Part shown: positions 59,803-64,000 of the stretch, piece by piece
How the letters are laid out: each line of letters begins with the position of its first letter
How positions within the stretch are numbered: position 1 is the first letter of the stretch
Assembly (NCBI RefSeq): GCF_042653545.1
Contig: NZ_JBHSIS010000011.1
Location: 66,203-130,202 of the forward strand
Reading direction: 5' to 3'
Length of the DNA stretch: 64,000 bases
Source of the DNA: Actinophytocola glycyrrhizae
GTDB lineage: Bacteria; Actinomycetota; Actinomycetes; Mycobacteriales; Pseudonocardiaceae
Position numbers and translations under genes: made by a program
Notes under the pieces: generated by a model
The model's input: the letters and a program-made list of their open reading frames with translations, nothing else
The model's database searches: none
Told to the model about the DNA's origin: nothing

Positions 59803-59991
59803 TCAGCGGCGCATCGACCAGCGGCGGCCGCCGTTCCTGGCGGGCATCCGGGTGCCGATGCCTGCCATGTGCAGGGCCAGGCACAGCAGACCCGCCGTGA
59901 CGAACGCGCTGGCCGCGATGCCGATGGAGGCTTCGGCCAGATCCATGATGAGAGCGATGGCGAACAGAACCGCTGCGAGGATCGCGAGCAT
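59803..59991 (-). CDS. Small membrane protein
   Basis: A 62-residue protein, ATG 59989-59991 with AAAGGAT upstream. Two hydrophobic helices (LAILAAVLFAIALIMDLA and SAFVTAGLLCLALHMAG) joined by a short loop, and a basic end (GGRRWSMRR). No family recognised. High third-position GC supports coding. Confidence 0.7.
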   Translation of the reverse strand: MLAILAAVLFAIALIMDLAEASIGIAASAFVTAGLLCLALHMAGIGTRMPARNGGRRWSMRR

Positions 59992-60067
59992 GGCGGGGAT
60001 CCTTTCTGGGACCTTCTTTCCGCCGGGATACCCGGTTGTGGCCGGGGCAATCCCTTGTGCCGCAGTG

Positions 60068-60106
60068 TCTCCGGCACCGGCCGGGTGGTATGACCGGTGC
60101 CGGAGA
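60068..60106. terminator. Hairpin terminator after the DUF1996 gene
   Basis: TCTCCGGCACCGG and CCGGTGCCGGAGA form a 13-bp perfect stem with a 13-base loop, seven bases beyond the stop of the minus-strand gene. Confidence 0.82.
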
Positions 60107-60112
60107 CCGATC

Positions 60113-61024
60113 TCACGGCCTGCCAGGCAGGCGGTGGTTCGCGCCGAGCACCGCGCCGCGGTGCGGTTTGTACTGGTCGTAGCCGCGCGGGTCGCACTGC
60201 AGGCCGCCGTTGATGCAGTGGCTCACCAGTGCCGCGAGCGTCGGCTCGTCCCATGCGTTGAAGAAGTCGTAGTGCCAGCTGAAGCCGCGGCCACTCGCCA
60301 GCCGGACCTGGCTCAGGTTCCCGTCGACGGGGAACGCGATCTTGAACTCCAGCATCGGCACCGGCTTCGGGTGCGACGACGGGCAGACGCCGTTGCCCGG
60401 ATAGGCCATGTGGCTCTTGTGGTCGGGGGGGTCCAGGTGCACGCCGTCCCAGCAACTCGGTGCCTGGAACCGCACGTTCAGCTGGGTGCCCGCCGGGCAG
60501 TTCGCCGGGAAGTCCCAGTTGAAGGCGGAGTTCCCGCATTCCCAGCCCTCCACGCGGCCTGGGTGGTCGCGGAACTGGTCCACAGTGGACTGCGGGCTGC
60601 CGGCCACGTACCGCAGTCCGGGCGGGAACGGCCGCACGTCCTGGTACCGCTCGATGCCGGCCTTGTAGTAGATGACCTGCCTGAGGTTCGGGATCACCGG
60701 CGTGTTCCCGTTGAACATGGTCGGGAACCAGTAGGCGGACAGGTCGTCGGGCGCGAGGCACGACGTGGCGCCCACCCCCGCGGCCCGCAGCGACTCCAGG
60801 GTCGTGTGCGCGTTCGTGGTGGTGTTGCCGGTGAAGCTGTGCTCGTGCGAGGCGCCAGGCAGGTTCGGCAGGACGATCGGGTCGTCGGGCAGCCGGTGCG
60901 TCACCGAGCAGTTGACCTGGAACTCGTGGTGCGTCACGTCGTCAGCGGGGTCGGCCGTGGCGGGTGTGCTCAGCAGTGCCGCGACGGCCAGTCCGGCCGC
61001 CGCCAGCGCGAGATGTCGTCTCAT
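60113..61024 (-). CDS. Secreted DUF1996 protein
   Basis: A 303-residue secreted protein: signal (LALAAAGLAVAALLSTPATA) then the DUF1996 domain with FQVNCSVTHRLPDDPIV, SHEHSFTGNTTTN, SAYWFPTMFNG and HLDPPDHKSHMAYP. Several cysteines suggest disulfides. DUF1996 proteins are common in fungi and actinomycetes and often accompany polysaccharide degradation. A GGGAGAGCGCTCTCCC operator just upstream ties it to the LacI gene at the end of the window. Confidence 0.9.
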   Translation of the reverse strand: MRRHLALAAAGLAVAALLSTPATADPADDVTHHEFQVNCSVTHRLPDDPIVLPNLPGASHEHSFTGNTTTNAHTTLESLRAAGVGATSCLAPDDLSAYWFPTMFNGNTPVIPNLRQVIYYKAGIERYQDVRPFPPGLRYVAGSPQSTVDQFRDHPGRVEGWECGNSAFNWDFPANCPAGTQLNVRFQAPSCWDGVHLDPPDHKSHMAYPGNGVCPSSHPKPVPMLEFKIAFPVDGNLSQVRLASGRGFSWHYDFFNAWDEPTLAALVSHCINGGLQCDPRGYDQYKPHRGAVLGANHRLPGRP

Positions 61025-61052
61025 CAGGGTGTACTCCTCCTCGGCAGGGCGA

Positions 61053-61068
61053 GGGAGAGCGCTCTCCC
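61053..61068. promoter_or_regulatory. LacI-type operator 1
   Basis: GGGAGAGCGCTCTCCC, a perfect 16-bp palindrome with the central CG of LacI/CebR-type sites, 28 bases before the DUF1996 start on the minus strand. Confidence 0.82.
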
Positions 61069-61140
61069 ATGAGCCTAGCGGTCGGTGTCAAGGCCACCCT
61101 TGACATGCGGGCAATCTGCCCGTAACACTCGGAACCGAGT

Positions 61141-61156
61141 GGGAGAGCGCTCTCCG
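61141..61156. promoter_or_regulatory. LacI-type operator 2
   Basis: GGAGAGCGCTCTCC core at 61142-61155, 33 bases before the glycoside hydrolase start. Same core as the sites at 61053 and 62909. Confidence 0.82.
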
Positions 61157-61188
61157 AACCACTCCGAGAACCCTGCTGAGGAGTAGCG

Positions 61189-62901
61189 ATGAAGCGCGCT
61201 ATCGCGCTGGTACTGGCATTGCTCGCCGGTCTGCTCACGGTCGCGGCGCAATCCGCGGCCGCCGCCCCGAGCGTGGTCGCTGTGACCGGCTCTCACGGCG
61301 ACTGGCGGCTCACCGTCGACGGCGCCCCGTTCCAGGTCAAGGGCCTCACCTGGGGGCCACCGGTGTCGGAGGCCGCGAGTCGGATGCCCGACCTGCGGTC
61401 CATGGGCGTCAACACGGTCCGCACCTGGGGCACCGACGGCACGTCGGCGCCGCTGTTGGACGCGGCGGCCGCCAACGGCATCAAGGTGATCGCCGGTTTC
61501 TGGTTGCAGCCCGGCGGCGGCCCCGGCAGCGGCGGCTGCGTGAACTACGTGACCGACGCGAACTACAAGTCCACGATGCTCGCCGAGTTCACGCGCTGGG
61601 TCGATGTCTACAAAGGACATCCAGGGGTGCTGATGTGGAACGTCGGCAACGAGTCCGTGCTCGGCATGCAGAACTGCTTCTCCGGCGCCGAGTTGGCAAA
61701 CCAGCGCAACGCCTACACGAGCTTCGTCAACGAGGTCGCCCGCGCGATCCACCGCATCGACCCGAACCACCCGGTGACGTCGACCGACGCGTGGACCGGC
61801 GCCTGGCCGTACTACAAGGCGAACGCACCCGACCTCGACCTGTACGCGGTGAACGCCTACGACGCCGTGTGCGGTGTCCGCGCCGACTGGGAGGCCGGTG
61901 GCTACACCAAGCCCTACATCCTCACCGAGGGCGGCCCCGCCGGTGAGTGGGAGGTGCCAGACGACGTCAACGGTGTGCCTGCGGAACCGTCCGACGTGGC
62001 CAAACGGGACGGCTACCGGCAGGCGTGGGACTGCCTCACCGCGCACACCGGCGTCGCGCTCGGCGGCACGCTGTTCCACTACGGCACCGAACAGGACTTC
62101 GGCGGCGTGTGGTTCAACCTGGTGCCCGGTGGCGAGAAGCGGCTGTCGTACTACTCGGTCGCGGCCGCGTTCGGCGGCGACGCCGGTGCGAACACCCCGC
62201 CGGTGATCTCGCGGATGAACCTCTCGCGCGTCACCGACGTGCCCGCGGGCGGCACCTTCACGATCGACGTCGGCGCGTCGGATCCCGACGGCGACGACAT
62301 CTCCTACCGCGTCATGCTGAACAGCAAGTACATCGACGACGCGGGCGCGCTCGTGCCCGCGTCGTTCACCGGCGGCGGGCCGTTCACCGTGCGCGCACCG
62401 GACCGCCTCGGTGTCTGGAAGGTGTACGTGTACGCCCGCGACGGGCACGGCAACGTCGGCATCGAGACGCGGTCGTTCCGGGTGGTCGCGCCGGAGCCGG
62501 ACGGCGTGAACGTGGCCAGGGGCAGGCCCGCGACCGCCTCGTCGTACCAGCAGGTGGGGGACGGGGCGCCGTTCCCGCCGTGGAACACCGTCGATGGAGC
62601 GCTCGCCACGCGCTGGGCGTCGGACTGGAGCGACCCGCAGTGGCTGGCCGTCGACCTCGGCGCGGTGACCGCGTTCCAGCACGTGCAGCTGGTGTGGGAG
62701 GCGGCGTACGGGCGCGCGTACGAGCTGCAGGTGTCGGACAACGGCACGGACTGGCGCACGGTGTACGCGACGACCAGCGGTGACGGCGGTGTCGACGGCA
62801 TCGACGTCAGCGCGTCCGGCCGGTACGTCCGCCTGTACGGCACGGGACGGGGTACCGGCTGGGGCTACTCGCTGTACGAGCTGGGCGTCTACCAGCGCTG
62901 A
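61189..62901 (+). CDS. Secreted clan GH-A glycoside hydrolase with discoidin/CBM32-like domain
   Basis: A 570-residue secreted enzyme. Signal (ALVLALLAGLLTVAAQSAAAA), then a TIM barrel: FQVKGLTWGP, MGVNTVRTWG, the acid/base Glu155 in MWNVGNES and the nucleophile Glu247 in ILTEGG. An Ig-like linker (PPVISRMNLS... DPDGDD) follows, and residues 440-570 form a discoidin/CBM32-like carbohydrate-binding module (RPATASSYQQ, ALATRWASDWSDPQWLAVDL). It would cleave a plant or fungal beta-glycan outside the cell. Divergent from DUF1996 and under the same operator. Confidence 0.88.
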   Translation: MKRAIALVLALLAGLLTVAAQSAAAAPSVVAVTGSHGDWRLTVDGAPFQVKGLTWGPPVSEAASRMPDLRSMGVNTVRTWGTDGTSAPLLDAAAANGIKVIAGFWLQPGGGPGSGGCVNYVTDANYKSTMLAEFTRWVDVYKGHPGVLMWNVGNESVLGMQNCFSGAELANQRNAYTSFVNEVARAIHRIDPNHPVTSTDAWTGAWPYYKANAPDLDLYAVNAYDAVCGVRADWEAGGYTKPYILTEGGPAGEWEVPDDVNGVPAEPSDVAKRDGYRQAWDCLTAHTGVALGGTLFHYGTEQDFGGVWFNLVPGGEKRLSYYSVAAAFGGDAGANTPPVISRMNLSRVTDVPAGGTFTIDVGASDPDGDDISYRVMLNSKYIDDAGALVPASFTGGGPFTVRAPDRLGVWKVYVYARDGHGNVGIETRSFRVVAPEPDGVNVARGRPATASSYQQVGDGAPFPPWNTVDGALATRWASDWSDPQWLAVDLGAVTAFQHVQLVWEAAYGRAYELQVSDNGTDWRTVYATTSGDGGVDGIDVSASGRYVRLYGTGRGTGWGYSLYELGVYQR

Positions 62902-62908
62902 TCGTCTC

Positions 62909-62922
62909 GGAGAGCGCTCTCC
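62909..62922. promoter_or_regulatory. LacI-type operator 3
   Basis: GGAGAGCGCTCTCC, 15 bases before the LacI gene start, so the regulator very likely controls itself. Confidence 0.82.
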
Positions 62923-62937
62923 CGTACGATTCACCCC

Positions 62938-63939
62938 ATGAAAGCACGAACGCCACGGCGCACCCCCACGCTGGAGGATGTGGCCAGGGTCGCCGGGGTG
63001 TCACGCGCGACCGTGTCGCGGGTGGTCAACGGCATCCGCAACGTCGACCGCGACATCCAGGAGGCCGTGCGGCGGGCGATCGAGAAGACCGGGTACACCC
63101 CGAACCAGGTGGCCAGGTCGCTCGTCACCCGCCGCACGGGCGCGGTGGCGCTGGTCGTTTCGGGCGCCGGTGACGACGTGTTCGGCGACCCGTTCTTCGG
63201 CCGCGTGGTCAGCGGGGTGGTCGACTGCCTGCGCAGGCACGGCACCCACCCGCTCCTGATGCTGGCCGACACCAACTCCGCCCGCGACGACGTCATCTCC
63301 CACCTGCGGCAGGGGAGCGCGGACGGCGCGTTGCTGGTGACCACCCACCCGGACGACCGCCTGCCGATGATGCTCGCGATCGCGGGCATCCCGGCCGTCG
63401 GGTTCGCCGCCACCGCACATCCACTGTCGCATGTGGACCTGAAACACGCGGCTGGCGGTGAGCTGGCGGCCTGGCACCTCCTGGACCGCGACCGCTCCCG
63501 GCTGGCGACGATCTCCGGGCCCCGCGACGTGCCCGCGAGCCGGGAACGCCTTGCGGGCTTCCGCCGGATAGCGGGCGACGACATCCCGAACGTGGCAGGC
63601 AACTTCACGATGGCGAGCGGCGAGGAGGCCATGGCCGAGCTGCTGGGAATCCGCCCGGACCTGGACGGCGTCTTCGTCGCGAACGACCTGATGGCCCAGG
63701 GCGCGCTCGGCGTACTGCGGTCAAGGGGCCGGACCGTACCCGGCGACGTGGCGGTGGTCGGCTTCGACGACAGCAGCGCGGCCCTCGCCGCCCGCCCGAA
63801 GCTGACGACCATCCGGCAGCCGGTCGAGGAGATGGGCGCCGCGATGGCGGAACTGCTGCTCGACCACATCGCGGAACCGGGCCTGCCGCCGACCTCCCGG
63901 ATCTTCGAACCCAGCCTGGTGATCCGCGATTCCACCTAG
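62938..63939 (+). CDS. LacI-family transcriptional regulator
   Basis: A 333-residue LacI regulator. N-terminal HTH (PTLEDVARVAGVSRATVSRVVNGIRNVD) with hinge helix PNQVARSLVTRRTGAVALV, then a periplasmic-binding-type sugar domain ending VVGFDDSSAALAARPKLTTIRQP. Three copies of GGAGAGCGCTCTCC, before itself, the glycoside hydrolase and DUF1996, form its likely regulon. The effector is probably a sugar released by the hydrolase. The 61 bases after it show no gene. Confidence 0.96.
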   Translation: MKARTPRRTPTLEDVARVAGVSRATVSRVVNGIRNVDRDIQEAVRRAIEKTGYTPNQVARSLVTRRTGAVALVVSGAGDDVFGDPFFGRVVSGVVDCLRRHGTHPLLMLADTNSARDDVISHLRQGSADGALLVTTHPDDRLPMMLAIAGIPAVGFAATAHPLSHVDLKHAAGGELAAWHLLDRDRSRLATISGPRDVPASRERLAGFRRIAGDDIPNVAGNFTMASGEEAMAELLGIRPDLDGVFVANDLMAQGALGVLRSRGRTVPGDVAVVGFDDSSAALAARPKLTTIRQPVEEMGAAMAELLLDHIAEPGLPPTSRIFEPSLVIRDST

Positions 63940-64000
63940 TGTCCCGCGCCGGAAATTCGCCTACAAAATCGGGCGAGTGACTCGAGGATCTCTTCGGCGG

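Overview
The window is high-GC DNA with dense, often stop/start-overlapping genes, many GTG starts, numerous ECF sigma factors, a Fur-katG pair, LexA with an actinobacterial-type domain layout and many secreted hydrolases. This fits a mycelial actinomycete of the Pseudonocardiales type (Lentzea, Saccharothrix, Actinosynnema or a relative). That placement is inferred from gene style; no marker such as 16S rRNA is present.

Layout. 1-5.7 kb: a large secreted S8 protease (cut by the window edge), an intergenic repeat, a methyltransferase, and a divergent methionine aminopeptidase / HTH regulator pair sharing a double palindromic operator. 5.7-9.2 kb: katG with its Fur repressor, then a small secreted protein. 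9.2-13.5 kb: a NarL-type two-component pair whose kinase carries a 12-bp tandem repeat in its ATP-binding loop, and an ECF42-like sigma factor with a DGPF protein. 13.7-19.6 kb: small, mostly secreted or regulatory proteins (PRC-barrel, WGxxGxxG, STAS, an acidic protein with a fresh 126-bp duplication, LuxR-like and sigma factors, a DivIVA-like coiled coil, two paralogous secreted proteins). 20-29.8 kb: putative glycoside hydrolase, polysaccharide deacetylase lipoprotein, NAD-dependent epimerase, orphan TctC-like lipoprotein, AGCS symporter, PhyH dioxygenase, a P450 remnant and a membrane protein. 29.8-35 kb: OmpR/kinase pair and a sigma - MFS - PEP-mutase-like operon.

35.0-38.4 kb looks accessory: a short leader-like ORF, a hairpin, an atypical tRNA-Tyr, a GNAT gene, a TPR-type XRE regulator and a tightly coupled run of tiny genes ending in a second XRE regulator. 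38.4-47.6 kb holds a DASS transporter, an M6 protease, a frameshifted remnant, a GT-C-type glycosyltransferase, lexA, an XRE-cupin regulator and a thioredoxin-reductase-like flavoprotein. 47.6-51.5 kb is a nine-gene run of Asp23/AmaP-type envelope proteins led by an ECF sigma factor and a protein that joins a zinc anti-sigma motif to an Asp23-like domain. 51.6-58.4 kb has TerC, LysR, IlvD, a sigma / anti-sigma-like pair, DUF952 and a reductase. 58.4-64 kb ends with a lipase-like protein lacking its serine nucleophile and a LacI-controlled polysaccharide locus marked by three copies of one palindrome.

The strongest unexplained signals are a family of related intergenic repeats at about 3.4, 19.9, 45.5 and 47.5 kb (a 21-bp core is identical at three of them), the sigma / ZAS-Asp23 envelope-stress operon, the repeat expansion inside a histidine kinase G-box, and the tRNA/XRE cassette. 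No CRISPR array, rRNA, transposase or integrase was seen.
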